A DNA stretch of 64,000 bases from contig PAKY01000001.1 of assembly GCA_002706885.1 (NCBI GenBank), forward strand, positions 1-64,000. The letters are read 5' to 3'. The notes beneath the pieces were generated by a model, which saw only the letters and a program-made list of their open reading frames with translations, ran no database searches and was not told where the DNA came from. Numbering within the stretch: the first letter of the stretch is position 1; the number at the start of each line of letters is the position of its first letter. The position numbers and the translations under genes were made by a program. This document shows, piece by piece, positions 33,191 through 42,023 of the stretch. The stretch comes from Phycisphaerae bacterium (GTDB lineage: Bacteria > Planctomycetota > Phycisphaerae > Phycisphaerales > UBA1924).

Positions 33191-34324
33191 TTACGCCACC
33201 TGCCACTCGCCATCGCCGAAGCAGGTGTAGACGCTTCTTGCGGCGTCGAGGAGGTCGCAGTCGTTGGGGTCGACGAGCCGCTGCTTGTCGGCGGCGGCGA
33301 GGATGTCGATGTCGGTCAGGCGCCCTTCCTGCATCACGACGAGACGATTGCGCTTCCCGCTTCGGAGCAGTTCGGAAGCGGCGTGACCGAAGCGGGTGGC
33401 GATGACACGGTCGAATGCGACGGGCGGGCCGCCTCGCTGAACATGGCCAAGCACCACGTGGCGGCATTCGAATCTCGTCTGGTCCTCGATCTGGTTTGAC
33501 ACCCACTTGGCGATACCGCCGAGGCGGATCGGATCGGGGCTGGTCGGATCGACGCGATCGACGATCTGCTTCCCGCCCTTGGGCTTGGCGCCCTCGCTCA
33601 CGCAGACGATCGTGTAGGTGCGTCCACCGGCCGCTCTCTCGCGGATGTACTCGCAGATGTCGTCGATATCGAAGGGGATCTCGGGGATCAGGATGACGTC
33701 GGAACCGGACGCAAGCCCTGCGTTGAGCGCGAGCCATCCCGCGTTGCGTCCCATGACCTCGACAACGATCGTTCGATGATGGCTCGCGGCGGTGGAGTGG
33801 ACCTTGTCGAGCGCGTCGGTCGCGTTGGCGACGGCGGTCGCGAAGCCGAAGGTGATGTCGGTGCCGACGAGGTCGTTGTCGATGGTCTTTGGGACGCCGA
33901 TGCAGTTGATGCCCTTCTCGGCAAACGGCGCCGCGGCGGACATCGTCCCGTCGCCACCGAGGCAGACGAGCGCCTCGATCTCATGCTTTTCCAAGCACTT
34001 GTAGACGTCGTCGCTCACGTCCTCGAGGACGGGCGAACCGTCGGCATGGCGACCGCCCGTCGCGTAGGACTTGGGATTGGCCTTGTTCGAACTGCCGAGG
34101 ATCGTGCCGCCGCGGTTGAGGATGCCGCTGACGCGGTCGCGGGTCAGTCGCTCGACCTTGTCGAGGATGAGCCCCTCGAACCCGTCGCGGATGCCGTAGA
34201 CCTCGATGCCGTGAAAGAGGGCGTCCTTGGTGACGGCGCGGATCACCGCGTTGAGCCCGGGGCAGTCGCCGCCGCCCGTCAGGATGCCGATCCGCTTGAC
34301 GCCGTGGTTGGTCTTCTCTGTCAT
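33191..34324 (-). CDS. pfkA: 6-phosphofructokinase
   Basis: Phosphorylates fructose 6-phosphate in glycolysis, cytoplasmic. The 377 residues contain GGGDCPGLN (nucleotide loop), GGDGTMSAA (123-131), PKTIDNDL (145-152) and the substrate block VMGRNAGWLA. Gly126 corresponds to E. coli Gly104 (ATP type) while Lys146 corresponds to residue 124, where ATP enzymes have Gly and PPi enzymes Lys. The enzyme therefore belongs to the mixed Gly/Lys group, whose phosphoryl donor can be either. TAGCCT lies six bases before the ATG and there is no Shine-Dalgarno sequence. The gene is convergent with the channel gene. Confidence 0.93.
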   Translation of the reverse strand: MTEKTNHGVKRIGILTGGGDCPGLNAVIRAVTKDALFHGIEVYGIRDGFEGLILDKVERLTRDRVSGILNRGGTILGSSNKANPKSYATGGRHADGSPVLEDVSDDVYKCLEKHEIEALVCLGGDGTMSAAAPFAEKGINCIGVPKTIDNDLVGTDITFGFATAVANATDALDKVHSTAASHHRTIVVEVMGRNAGWLALNAGLASGSDVILIPEIPFDIDDICEYIRERAAGGRTYTIVCVSEGAKPKGGKQIVDRVDPTSPDPIRLGGIAKWVSNQIEDQTRFECRHVVLGHVQRGGPPVAFDRVIATRFGHAASELLRSGKRNRLVVMQEGRLTDIDILAAADKQRLVDPNDCDLLDAARSVYTCFGDGEWQVA

Positions 34325-34330
34325 GGTGGG

Positions 34331-34336
34331 AGGCTA
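34331..34336 (-). promoter_or_regulatory. -10 element (TAGCCT) of a probable leaderless pfkA promoter
   Basis: TAGCCT ends exactly six bases before the pfkA ATG on the minus strand. No ribosome binding site is present between them. Confidence 0.45.
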
Positions 34337-34384
34337 TCCGATGAGGGGAGGGTCGCGGGCGGGGCCGGCTCACGGCGCCGAAAC

Positions 34385-35845
34385 CTATGAATCGGCACTT
34401 TCGGCCATCCGCTTGCGCAAGCGTTCGAGAGCAGCGTCGAGAAGTGGATCGGGGCCCGCGAGGAAGTCGGCGGGCGTCGCGGGGACATGGATATCAGGCT
34501 GAACGCCGTTCCCGTCAAACGTCCGCCCGTCAATTCTGCGCGAGTCCATCTGTCCGAGTCGGACCTCGAGCGGCGCTAACTCCAGTTCATGTCGTCGGAT
34601 ATACGCGCTCCCCCCTCCTGTCGGGCGGCCCATGAGTTCAACACCGGGAACTTCGGCGAGCGCCGCGGCCATGATGTCCGCCGCGCTGAAACAGCTTTCG
34701 TCGATCAGGACCACGACCGGGCCGCTGAAGCGATCACCCGAAGCGCTCGCGACAACCCCAAAGACCGGGCGGCCGAATTGGGCGGTCGGCTGAAGGGCAT
34801 CCGCAAGGCCATGCTCGCGCAGATGTATGCGGATCGCTTCGCGATGGGCCGGGGGCCAGCGGCGGGAAGAGACCGGGTACATGAATCGATCGGCCGCGGC
34901 TTCGTCATCATCACGCACGCCGGGTTGGAGGCGCAGACGTGCCCACGTGAACACGATCGGCGGGTGGTCCTCCGGGATGAGCCTCGGGACGATCTCGTAG
35001 ACCAGGTCGCGGCTGCCACCAGAGTTACCCCGAAGATCGATGACGAGCGCTTGCGCATGCCTCAGGATCGTTCGCCACGCCGGTCGCTCCGAGTCGCGCC
35101 CGTCGGGGCGTTCGTGCATCCGATCGAACCGGAGGTAGCCGATGCCTTCCTCGATAAAGCCTGACGATCGCGCGCGGGGCCACTCTCCGTACATCGCTCG
35201 ATGGTCGGCGAGTTCGATCTCGTGGTCGCGCGGTTCGACTTCGGACGCTGGATCGATTGGCGCGAGTCGATAGATCGCGGTATCGCAAGGCGGAAGCGAC
35301 AGCTTCGTCCGCAGCCATCCGAGGTAGCGGAGCATCTGAACCGCGCGGGACCGCTTAAGTTGCGGCGAGCCGTCGGCAACGTACTCGCCCGCCGCTGTGA
35401 TCCAGGTCTCGATGTCGACGCCATCGATGCTTGTCACGACAAGCCGCTTCGAATCGATCGGGAAACGCCGCTCATCGAACGCGATGACGGCCGACCCGGG
35501 CTCGTTTCCCATTGGCGCGAGAAGGAGCGGCGCAAACGGACCCGCGAGAGTCGACCGCCATCCGCGGAGCGACGCGTGGGCATCCCCCGTTCGCGCGAGG
35601 AGCCACGTGATGGCGTCACCGAGGTCCCGATTTGTTGGCGTCGGACCCAGGCGCTCGATCGCGCGGTCGGCGAGGGTGTCGAGTTCTGCTTCGTCCGCGA
35701 TGCGGAGAAACGCGTAGCTGTGGCGATCGCGGATCAGGTCCCGGACCTCGGCGACGACCGTCGCGGGGTTCGTCGTCGGCTGTTCGTCCTGACCCCGCGC
35801 TGTGCACACACAGAGGCCGAGCATGACTGCGATCCAGATCCGCAT
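34385..35845 (-). CDS. Exported S41-family serine peptidase
   Basis: A 486-residue protein with a signal peptide (MRIWIAVMLGLCVCTARGQ). The C-terminal half is an S41 (C-terminal processing/tricorn-like) peptidase core: ALVIDLRGNSGGSRD (about 266-280) and VVLIDESCFSAADIMAAAL, where Ser387 aligns with the catalytic serine, followed by GRPTGGGSAY. A canonical PDZ domain is not evident, so it belongs to the PDZ-less or divergent members. It probably degrades or trims periplasmic proteins. It is divergent from a DUF58 gene across a 47-base promoter region; TAGGCT lies seven bases before its ATG. Confidence 0.88.
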   Translation of the reverse strand: MRIWIAVMLGLCVCTARGQDEQPTTNPATVVAEVRDLIRDRHSYAFLRIADEAELDTLADRAIERLGPTPTNRDLGDAITWLLARTGDAHASLRGWRSTLAGPFAPLLLAPMGNEPGSAVIAFDERRFPIDSKRLVVTSIDGVDIETWITAAGEYVADGSPQLKRSRAVQMLRYLGWLRTKLSLPPCDTAIYRLAPIDPASEVEPRDHEIELADHRAMYGEWPRARSSGFIEEGIGYLRFDRMHERPDGRDSERPAWRTILRHAQALVIDLRGNSGGSRDLVYEIVPRLIPEDHPPIVFTWARLRLQPGVRDDDEAAADRFMYPVSSRRWPPAHREAIRIHLREHGLADALQPTAQFGRPVFGVVASASGDRFSGPVVVLIDESCFSAADIMAAALAEVPGVELMGRPTGGGSAYIRRHELELAPLEVRLGQMDSRRIDGRTFDGNGVQPDIHVPATPADFLAGPDPLLDAALERLRKRMAESADS

Positions 35846-35852
35846 GATTCTC

Positions 35853-35858
35853 AGCCTA
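35853..35858 (-). promoter_or_regulatory. -10 element (TAGGCT) for the S41 peptidase gene
   Basis: TAGGCT is seven bases before the ATG on the minus strand. A GTGACC 16 bases further upstream (35880-35875) may serve as the -35 box. Confidence 0.45.
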
Positions 35859-35880
35859 CCGGATCAGGCTCAGCGGTCAC

Positions 35881-35886
35881 TACACT
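35881..35886 (+). promoter_or_regulatory. -10 element (TACACT) for the DUF58 gene
   Basis: TACACT ends exactly six bases before the ATG at 35893 with no ribosome binding site, the same arrangement as before the CHAD-CYTH gene at 42.9 kb. Confidence 0.45.
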
Positions 35887-35892
35887 TCTGGC

Positions 35893-36900
35893 ATGAGCGA
35901 CGGCGGGCATCGCGAGTTGACGCACCACGGCGGGCGGATCGACGCCTCAACCTATCTCCACCCGCAGACGCTGGCGCGGCTCGGCTCGTTCGAGCTGCGA
36001 GCGAAGCACATCGTCGAAGGCGTGATGAGTGGGCAGCACCGCTCGCCCTATACGGGGTACTCGGTCGAGTTCGCGCAGCACCGGCCCTACAGCCCCGGCG
36101 ACGACCTGCGTCACCTCGACTGGAAGGTCTATGCGCGGACGGACCGCCTCCAGATCAAGCAGTATCAGCAGGAGACGAACCTCGACCTCATTGTGCTCGT
36201 CGACGCCTCGGGATCGATGAGCTACGGCACGCGTTCGTTCGCGGACGCGAGCGGCGAGGGGCGGAACACGAGCGCCGACGGGCGGGCGCACTGGTCGAAG
36301 TTCGACCACGCCACAGCGCTCGCTGCGGCGCTCTCGTACATCACGCTTCAGCAGGGCGACCGCGTCGGACTCGCGACGTTCTCCGATGAGCTGATGGCGA
36401 TCGTCAACCGATCCGGTTCGCGTTCACAGTGGCGGAAGATCGTCGAGGTCCTGAGCGGCGAGACGGTGACGCGGCAGACCGAGCTCGGGCGCGTGACCGA
36501 TCAGGCCCTTGGACAGATCACGGGGCGGTGCCTGGTCGTCGTGATGAGCGACTTCTTCGAATCGCTCGACACGCTGCGCGGAGCGCTGGCGCGCATGAAA
36601 CACCGCGGTCACGACGTGATCTGCTTCCAGGTGCTCGACAAGGCGGAGCGGACGTTCGACTTTGCCGACGCCGCGCCGTTCGAGGGGCTGGAGGGGGAGG
36701 GACTGCTCAAGGTGAGCCCGCGCGCCGTCCGCAAGGCGTATATCGAACAGATCGAGGCGCATATCGCGGGGTTTCACCGCCTCTGCCGCGGCTTCGGGTT
36801 CGACCACGAAGTGGTGAGCACGCACGACTGGCTCGGTCCGCCGCTGGCGTCGTTCGTCGCTCGCCGCGCGTCGGCGATGAAGCGGAGCAAGTTCGGCTGA
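35893..36900 (+). CDS. DUF58 domain protein with VWA-like fold
   Basis: A 335-residue cytoplasmic protein. The DUF58 signature GYSVEFAQHRPYSPGDDLRHLDWKVYARTD, split as GYSVEFAQHR, YSPGDDLRHLDW and KVYARTDRL, lies at about residues 55-90. The MIDAS-like VDASGSMSYG follows at about 103-113 and a conserved QGDRVGLATFSDEL at about 155. These proteins usually accompany a MoxR AAA+ ATPase and VWA membrane proteins as a chaperone-like module, but no MoxR gene is in the window. The gene is divergent from the S41 peptidase gene and probably translated from a leaderless mRNA. Confidence 0.92.
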   Translation: MSDGGHRELTHHGGRIDASTYLHPQTLARLGSFELRAKHIVEGVMSGQHRSPYTGYSVEFAQHRPYSPGDDLRHLDWKVYARTDRLQIKQYQQETNLDLIVLVDASGSMSYGTRSFADASGEGRNTSADGRAHWSKFDHATALAAALSYITLQQGDRVGLATFSDELMAIVNRSGSRSQWRKIVEVLSGETVTRQTELGRVTDQALGQITGRCLVVVMSDFFESLDTLRGALARMKHRGHDVICFQVLDKAERTFDFADAAPFEGLEGEGLLKVSPRAVRKAYIEQIEAHIAGFHRLCRGFGFDHEVVSTHDWLGPPLASFVARRASAMKRSKFG

Positions 36901-36960
36901 GGCACGCTCGTCGCTGATCGACTGGCGCCACGAACCGGAAACACCACTGCGATCGCTGCG

Positions 36961-37641
36961 TTACGGGCAGCCCTGTCCGAAGACCTGGAGGAAGCTCACG
37001 ACGTCGGCGATGTCGAAGACGCCGTTCGGGAGCGCGAAGTCCGCGGCAGGGTCCATCGATCCGAAGGCCTGAAGAAACGCCACGACGTCCGCGATGTCCA
37101 CGACACCAATCGGCATCGCCATGTCCGACGGGCTGCACGGCAGCACCGCGCCGTTGAGGTTGATCCAGCCGAGGTTCTCCGCCCACGCGAAGCCGTCGAG
37201 CGCGCCGCCCTCGAGACGGGCGCCGGCGAACTGACCTTCACCGTCGAGGACCTCTGCGCCCGGGTCGGCGCAGTTCACGTTGAAGTTGATCCACCCCGCG
37301 TTTTCGGCCCACGCCCAGCCTCGGAGGAGGCGGACGGCGTCGCCAGACTCGCCCTCGAGGTAGACGCCGAACTCACCCGAGCCCATCTGGTCGCAGGCGA
37401 GCGGGTAGCCATCGAAGTCGCCGTTGCCGAAGTTCACCCACCCGATGTTCTCGCCCCACGCGAACCCGGCGAGGCGATCGTTGCCCGAGAGCACGTACCG
37501 GAGGCCGACCTGCGCCTCATCGGCCTCAGGGTTGAGGTTGATCCACCCGACATTCTCGCCCCAGGCGTAAGCCTCCTGAGCGGTCGCGGAAGCGGCGGCG
37601 CTGGCGAGGGCGAGGGCGATGACGACGGTCGCGGTCTTCAT
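36961..37641 (-). CDS. Secreted 'W-x-E-N-x-G-W' repeat protein with GC-type dockerin-like tail
   Basis: A 226-residue exported protein. The ATG at 37641 follows GGGAG and begins a signal peptide (MKTATVVIALALASAAASATAQ). The mature protein is built from four copies of a short motif: YAWGENVGWINLN, FAWGENIGWVNFG, WAWAENAGWINFN and FAWAENLGWINLN, spaced 35-60 residues apart. Each probably forms one element of a small beta repeat with stacked Trp residues. Two dockerin-like halves follow (from CSPSDMAMP, ending FGQGCP). A binding or surface-display function is likely; the ligand is unknown. Confidence 0.88.
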   Translation of the reverse strand: MKTATVVIALALASAAASATAQEAYAWGENVGWINLNPEADEAQVGLRYVLSGNDRLAGFAWGENIGWVNFGNGDFDGYPLACDQMGSGEFGVYLEGESGDAVRLLRGWAWAENAGWINFNVNCADPGAEVLDGEGQFAGARLEGGALDGFAWAENLGWINLNGAVLPCSPSDMAMPIGVVDIADVVAFLQAFGSMDPAADFALPNGVFDIADVVSFLQVFGQGCP

Positions 37642-37725
37642 GGTCAGGCTCCCTGTCTCGTGTTCGGATGCAGTTTGCCTGTTTATGCCCCGCGTATCAA
37701 TCCTCGGATCAGGAAATCCGAGCAA

Positions 37726-40662
37726 TCAGGACGGGCAGCCGGCGCCGAACTCCTGTAGGAAAGCGACGATATCGCCAATATCCCACACCCCGATCGGGGA
37801 GCCGAGGTCCGCCGTCTCGCTGTTCGCCTCGAACGCCGAGAGAAACGCCATGACGTCGGCGATGTCCAGTGCGTCAAACGGGGCGGCCAGATCGGCGGGG
37901 GAGCAGCCCGAGGCTGCGCGGACGAAGCGGAGGGTTCCGCGCACGAAGGTTCCGAAGCCGACGTCGCGCCAGTGGTGATACTCGCTCGTTACTCTAAGTT
38001 GGCGGGTCGACCCGTCCGCGAAGACCACGCTGTACCGCGAGTAGTTGAGGTGATCGCAGTCGTCGGCGGTGATGTCTTCGCAGTACGCCGGCGGGCGGTT
38101 CACCACGACGGGGGAAGAAAGGTCGAGTTCCACGGGCTCGGTCAACGGGAACGGGAAAGACAGATCTTGCCGAGTCACCTCCGTTGCCATGATCGTCAGC
38201 GTTGCTCCGCTGTCAATGAAGATCGAGCGGGCGGCGCCGCCATGGAGCACGAGGTGTGCGTCGTCGACGTACGTTCCCTCGCCGAGGAGTCCGTTTTGAT
38301 GGATCTCCACCACCGTCTCGGCTCCAACGATGGTCGCGCGAGGTCCGATCGAGCCGGCGGTCATGGTGACCGAGCCCCGGATGTGGGCGTCGGCTCCGAT
38401 GTCAACATCGTTGAGGCGCGCCGTCGCGTCTGACATTGTGAAACGGTCACCAATCGCTGTTGTGTCGGCCTCGACGACTGCGCCCGCGTGAACGAAAAGG
38501 TCGTCGCCGAGCCCGCCGTCTTCGATTATCAGCGTCGTCCCGACGAATTCCGCCCCGTCGCCGATCTCGCCGCCGACCACATCGATTTCACCGCCAACGG
38601 CGAGGAAGCCGTCGGCCAGAGCGCCGCCTTCCAGCACAGCGAGCGATTGTCCGGCTCGCAGCCAGCGCGGGGTCGGGTCGGTCGGAACCGTGATCGACGC
38701 GGGCGTCGCAGGTGGAACGGTCGTGAGCGCGAGCGTCGTCGATCCCGCGGGCAGCACGTCCCGCACCCGCTCAACGGCGTCGCCAGCGTTCGCCACGAAG
38801 GGCGATCCGTCCTGGAGCACCCCCGTCAGGAGCTTCCCCTGCTCGAGGCCGCCTTCGGGGAGCGCGGAGATGTCGACGCCGTCGAGCTTGAACTCGGCGC
38901 CGCGGAGTTCGAGCGTGGCCCCTTCTTCAAGGGCCAACGGCGCCGCGGGGGCGATGACGCCGCCCGAGATGGCCGCGGAGCCGCCAACGACGTGGAGGCT
39001 CCGCGCGACGCCGCCTGTCGCAACGATACTTCCGCCAGCGCCGAGCGCCACCCAGCTCTCTGCGATCGATCCGTCATGAAGTTCGACGTGAGACCCGTGT
39101 GTGTGAAGCCGCGGCCCGACCGAGCCACTCTCGATGATCAACTCGGCGTCGAGCGCGACGAATCCGCGCTCGGCCGAGCCGCCGTTGCGGAGCGTCAGCG
39201 ACTCGTCGGGGCGGAGCCCTCGCACGGGGGCCGCTACGCCGTCGGCCACCATCGGCGTCGAGGCCGGGAGCGGCGCCGAGACCGGATCGATGATGAGCGA
39301 CGCGAAAGGAGAAAACTCGTGACCTGCGCTCTCGTTCATCAGATACGGACGACCGTCCTCGTTGATCCAGGTCAGGACGTCGTCGCGAGCGGGGCCCTCC
39401 ATCGCGCCCGTGCCGACGGGCACGCCGTTGATCGCTGCCTCGTCCGCGCGAATCTTCACGGACGCTTGATACCTGGCTTCAAGGTCCGCGAAGTCTCCCT
39501 CGACAATCGAAAACGTCGCGTTCCGATCAACCACGAGAGGACCGTCAATCACTCCTCCCTCGAGCGACACTTCGAAGCCTTCCGCCATGCTGAGCGCGCC
39601 GTCGACCAGACCGCCCTGGCGAACATTCAGGACGCCGTCCTGCACCCAGGATGGCGTAAGCAGCCGTCCGCCGTCGAACAAGTTGACCGTGGCGCCGTTG
39701 AAATCGAAGTACTGGGAAAAGTCATCGCGATAACGGCCTTCGAACCCGATCGGCTCGATCGCTCCTTCGGCGCCATGTACGTTGATCGTCGTGTCGGGGG
39801 TGAGGACGAACGACTGGCCGTCGAACTCACCCGTTTCCAGTTGATAATCAGTTATGAGCGATTGCACATCGACCACGGGCGTCACCGACGCGGCGATAAG
39901 AAACATCTCCTCGCCAGCCCCGATCCACGCGTCCGCGTCATCCGGAGCGCCCGCGTCGGCAGAGCCGCCGAATGCGATGCGAAATGGGGAACCGTCGGCG
40001 AGGACAACTTCGACGATCTGCTGAAACGGCGTCGCGGTGTACGCCTGCATCGTCTGCGTGAAACTCAGCCCCTCGACTTCCGTTACTTGGAAACCGATCT
40101 CACCCGTGCCGGGCATTATGAGCGACGCGAAATTGCCGCCGCCGACGGTGAGCCGTGGTGGAGTCGGGCCGGGGGGTGAAGACGTGAAGCGCCGCAACAA
40201 CGAGACTTCGTCAAACGCTCCCCCATTCACTGTCACCTGCGCGTTGGCGGCGACCTCCAAAATCGTGCCGAAGACGCCCGACTCAATCACCACGTCGCAA
40301 CCGAGATCGAAGAGAATAGCAATTGGCAACCCGGCGAGCGCCAGTTCATCTCCGCCATCGATCCGCAACACAGCGTTCCTGAACTCCAGCGAAAAATACC
40401 TCAGGGTCGCGCCGAAGATATTGACGCTCGAACCACCAAAATCGAAGACATCAATGGAGCCCGCACCCAACGTCGAACCGTCGTTGATGTTGAATATCGT
40501 GTCCGGCCCGAGCGTGAACGCCTGTCCACCGAACGTGCCGGCGGCAAGGTCCGCGGGCGTCAGCGTCTCGCCGACGTTGACATTGACGACAACGGGCTGC
40601 GCGAACGCAACAGCGGATACGCTGGCGATGGCGACGGCGACCGGTAGGTAGGCAAACTGCAC
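37726..40662 (-). CDS. Giant secreted beta-helix-like repeat protein with GC-type dockerin-like tail
   Basis: A 978-residue exported protein. The open frame extends upstream, but that part is a shadow of the next gene's tail. The GTG at 40662, preceded by GGGAGAG, begins a good signal peptide (QFAYLPVAVAIASVSAVAFA). The mature N-terminus has an LTPADLAAGTFGGQAFTLGP module shared with the protein at 44.4 kb and echoed around residue 280 (LETGEFDGQSFVLTP). Most of the chain consists of short Gly/Val/Ile-rich turns such as GSAERGFVALDAELIIESGS and GATVRLNDVDIG-like units, a pattern of parallel beta-helix. The tail has two dockerin-like halves ending GAGCPS, one residue beyond the usual Pro. Confidence 0.85.
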   Translation of the reverse strand: MQFAYLPVAVAIASVSAVAFAQPVVVNVNVGETLTPADLAAGTFGGQAFTLGPDTIFNINDGSTLGAGSIDVFDFGGSSVNIFGATLRYFSLEFRNAVLRIDGGDELALAGLPIAILFDLGCDVVIESGVFGTILEVAANAQVTVNGGAFDEVSLLRRFTSSPPGPTPPRLTVGGGNFASLIMPGTGEIGFQVTEVEGLSFTQTMQAYTATPFQQIVEVVLADGSPFRIAFGGSADAGAPDDADAWIGAGEEMFLIAASVTPVVDVQSLITDYQLETGEFDGQSFVLTPDTTINVHGAEGAIEPIGFEGRYRDDFSQYFDFNGATVNLFDGGRLLTPSWVQDGVLNVRQGGLVDGALSMAEGFEVSLEGGVIDGPLVVDRNATFSIVEGDFADLEARYQASVKIRADEAAINGVPVGTGAMEGPARDDVLTWINEDGRPYLMNESAGHEFSPFASLIIDPVSAPLPASTPMVADGVAAPVRGLRPDESLTLRNGGSAERGFVALDAELIIESGSVGPRLHTHGSHVELHDGSIAESWVALGAGGSIVATGGVARSLHVVGGSAAISGGVIAPAAPLALEEGATLELRGAEFKLDGVDISALPEGGLEQGKLLTGVLQDGSPFVANAGDAVERVRDVLPAGSTTLALTTVPPATPASITVPTDPTPRWLRAGQSLAVLEGGALADGFLAVGGEIDVVGGEIGDGAEFVGTTLIIEDGGLGDDLFVHAGAVVEADTTAIGDRFTMSDATARLNDVDIGADAHIRGSVTMTAGSIGPRATIVGAETVVEIHQNGLLGEGTYVDDAHLVLHGGAARSIFIDSGATLTIMATEVTRQDLSFPFPLTEPVELDLSSPVVVNRPPAYCEDITADDCDHLNYSRYSVVFADGSTRQLRVTSEYHHWRDVGFGTFVRGTLRFVRAASGCSPADLAAPFDALDIADVMAFLSAFEANSETADLGSPIGVWDIGDIVAFLQEFGAGCPS

Positions 40663-40771
40663 GCGACTCTCCCACCCCCCCTCTCGGGTCTTCAGGGAAG
40701 AGCCTACATGACCATTGACCTCGTGCCAATCGTCGACGTCGAACTGGACCGAATAAGACGTGCAGGATCCC

Positions 40772-41824
40772 TTATGCGCAGCCCGCGCCGAACTCCTGAA
40801 GGAAAGCGACGACATCGGCGATGTCCCACGCTCCGAACGGCGCAGCGAGATCGACCGACGGGTCCATGGCGCCGAATCGCTGGAGGAAGGTAACAACGTC
40901 GGCGATGTCGAGCTCGCCGAACGGCGCGGCGACATCGGCGTCGTTGCAGCCGAGCTGGGTGATCACGCCCGAGGCCTGGATACTGAGCTCGCCCGACGAC
41001 TCGATCGCAGCGTTGCTGAGGGTGAGGGTCAGGAGGACGCCCGCGGTGTCGGATCCGAGCGTCGGAAGCTCGAAGGGGATCGCGGGGAGCGCCGGGAGGC
41101 CCGAAACGTCGATCGGCATCGAGAGATCCTCAGGCTCGATCGAGATCGTGACGACCGCGGTGGCGTCACCGATGAGGACGTTCGCGGCGATCGGCAGCGT
41201 GATCGGCGTCGGCTCGGGGGCGATCTCGTTGTCGAGCGCTTCGCCGATGAAGGTCACCTCGGCCTCGATCGACGCGGCAAGGTTGTATTCACCCGGGCCG
41301 ACTTCGACGAGGACACCCGCGCCGCCGCCGGTCTGCGCGATCGAGAACGCGGTGATGTCGGCCGAGCCGATGGGGAGTTCGATCGGGATGCCGCCCGGAT
41401 AGAGGAAGCTCGGGCTGAAGGTGCGGAAGGTCTGCGTCATCAGCGCAATCGAGAGCGTGGCCGACGGCACGGCGCCGTTGAGGAGATCCAGCGTCAGGCC
41501 ATCGATCGAGGCGTCGCCGGTCGCGACATCGGCGGTGAACGTGAACGACCCGTCGGGGGTGGTCATGGTGTCGGTGTCGACAGACGCGCCGAGGCTGATC
41601 GGGATCGGCTGGTTTCCAGAGCCGCCAAAGAGACCGGGTCGTGTCTGCGTACCGCCCGGGTTGTCGACCTCGTCAAAGTCGCCGATGAGTTCGCCTTCCG
41701 CGTCGAGCGAGAAACCGGCGAGAAGCGAGACCTCGCTCGCGGACTGGTCGACGCTCAGTTCGTAGACCTCGGGGACGCCGAGGCTGGCGGCGGCGATGAG
41801 CGTGGCGGCGGTGATAGCGGGCAT
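40772..41824 (-). CDS. Secreted protein with GC-type dockerin-like tail
   Basis: A 350-residue exported protein with a signal peptide (MPAITAATLIAAASLG). The body is a Thr/Ala/Val-rich, beta-structured sequence (SVDTDTMTTPDGSFTFTADV, VSLLAGFSLDAEGELIGDF, ATVTISIEPEDLSMPIDV) without a recognisable enzymatic motif. Two dockerin-like halves end the protein, starting CNDADVAAP and finishing EFGAGCA, with Ala instead of the usual final Pro. It is followed on the same strand by the giant repeat protein after 109 bases. No ligand can be assigned. Confidence 0.85.
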   Translation of the reverse strand: MPAITAATLIAAASLGVPEVYELSVDQSASEVSLLAGFSLDAEGELIGDFDEVDNPGGTQTRPGLFGGSGNQPIPISLGASVDTDTMTTPDGSFTFTADVATGDASIDGLTLDLLNGAVPSATLSIALMTQTFRTFSPSFLYPGGIPIELPIGSADITAFSIAQTGGGAGVLVEVGPGEYNLAASIEAEVTFIGEALDNEIAPEPTPITLPIAANVLIGDATAVVTISIEPEDLSMPIDVSGLPALPAIPFELPTLGSDTAGVLLTLTLSNAAIESSGELSIQASGVITQLGCNDADVAAPFGELDIADVVTFLQRFGAMDPSVDLAAPFGAWDIADVVAFLQEFGAGCA

Positions 41825-42023
41825 ACGGATGTCCTCTCTCTCGCCCCTCCGGGCGATGTTTCAGCAACGATGGCCAACATCGGCGGCGCTTTCGCGCCGG
41901 CGGGTTCTCTCACGTCTCTCGACAGCGGCTCCCGGCCGCTGGCTCTCGGGCGACGACCTGCGCAAACCACAGGGTCTTCAAAGGTAACGCGCGGTCGGCC
42001 TGTTGCCAAGCACCAACAAATGG

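Noticed and set aside
34385-36900. S41 peptidase and DUF58 genes as parts of a MoxR chaperone operon
   Set aside because: They are divergent, and no MoxR AAA+ ATPase or VWA membrane gene is present in the window.
38488-40179. 563-residue plus-strand frame
   Set aside because: Antisense to the giant repeat protein; its composition (Arg, Asp, Val, Gly) follows the complementary codons and it has no start signal.
40663-40935. N-terminal extension of the giant repeat protein
   Set aside because: The extension is Ser/Arg-rich, overlaps the dockerin-like tail of the next gene in another frame and would bury the signal peptide; the GTG at 40662 is better.
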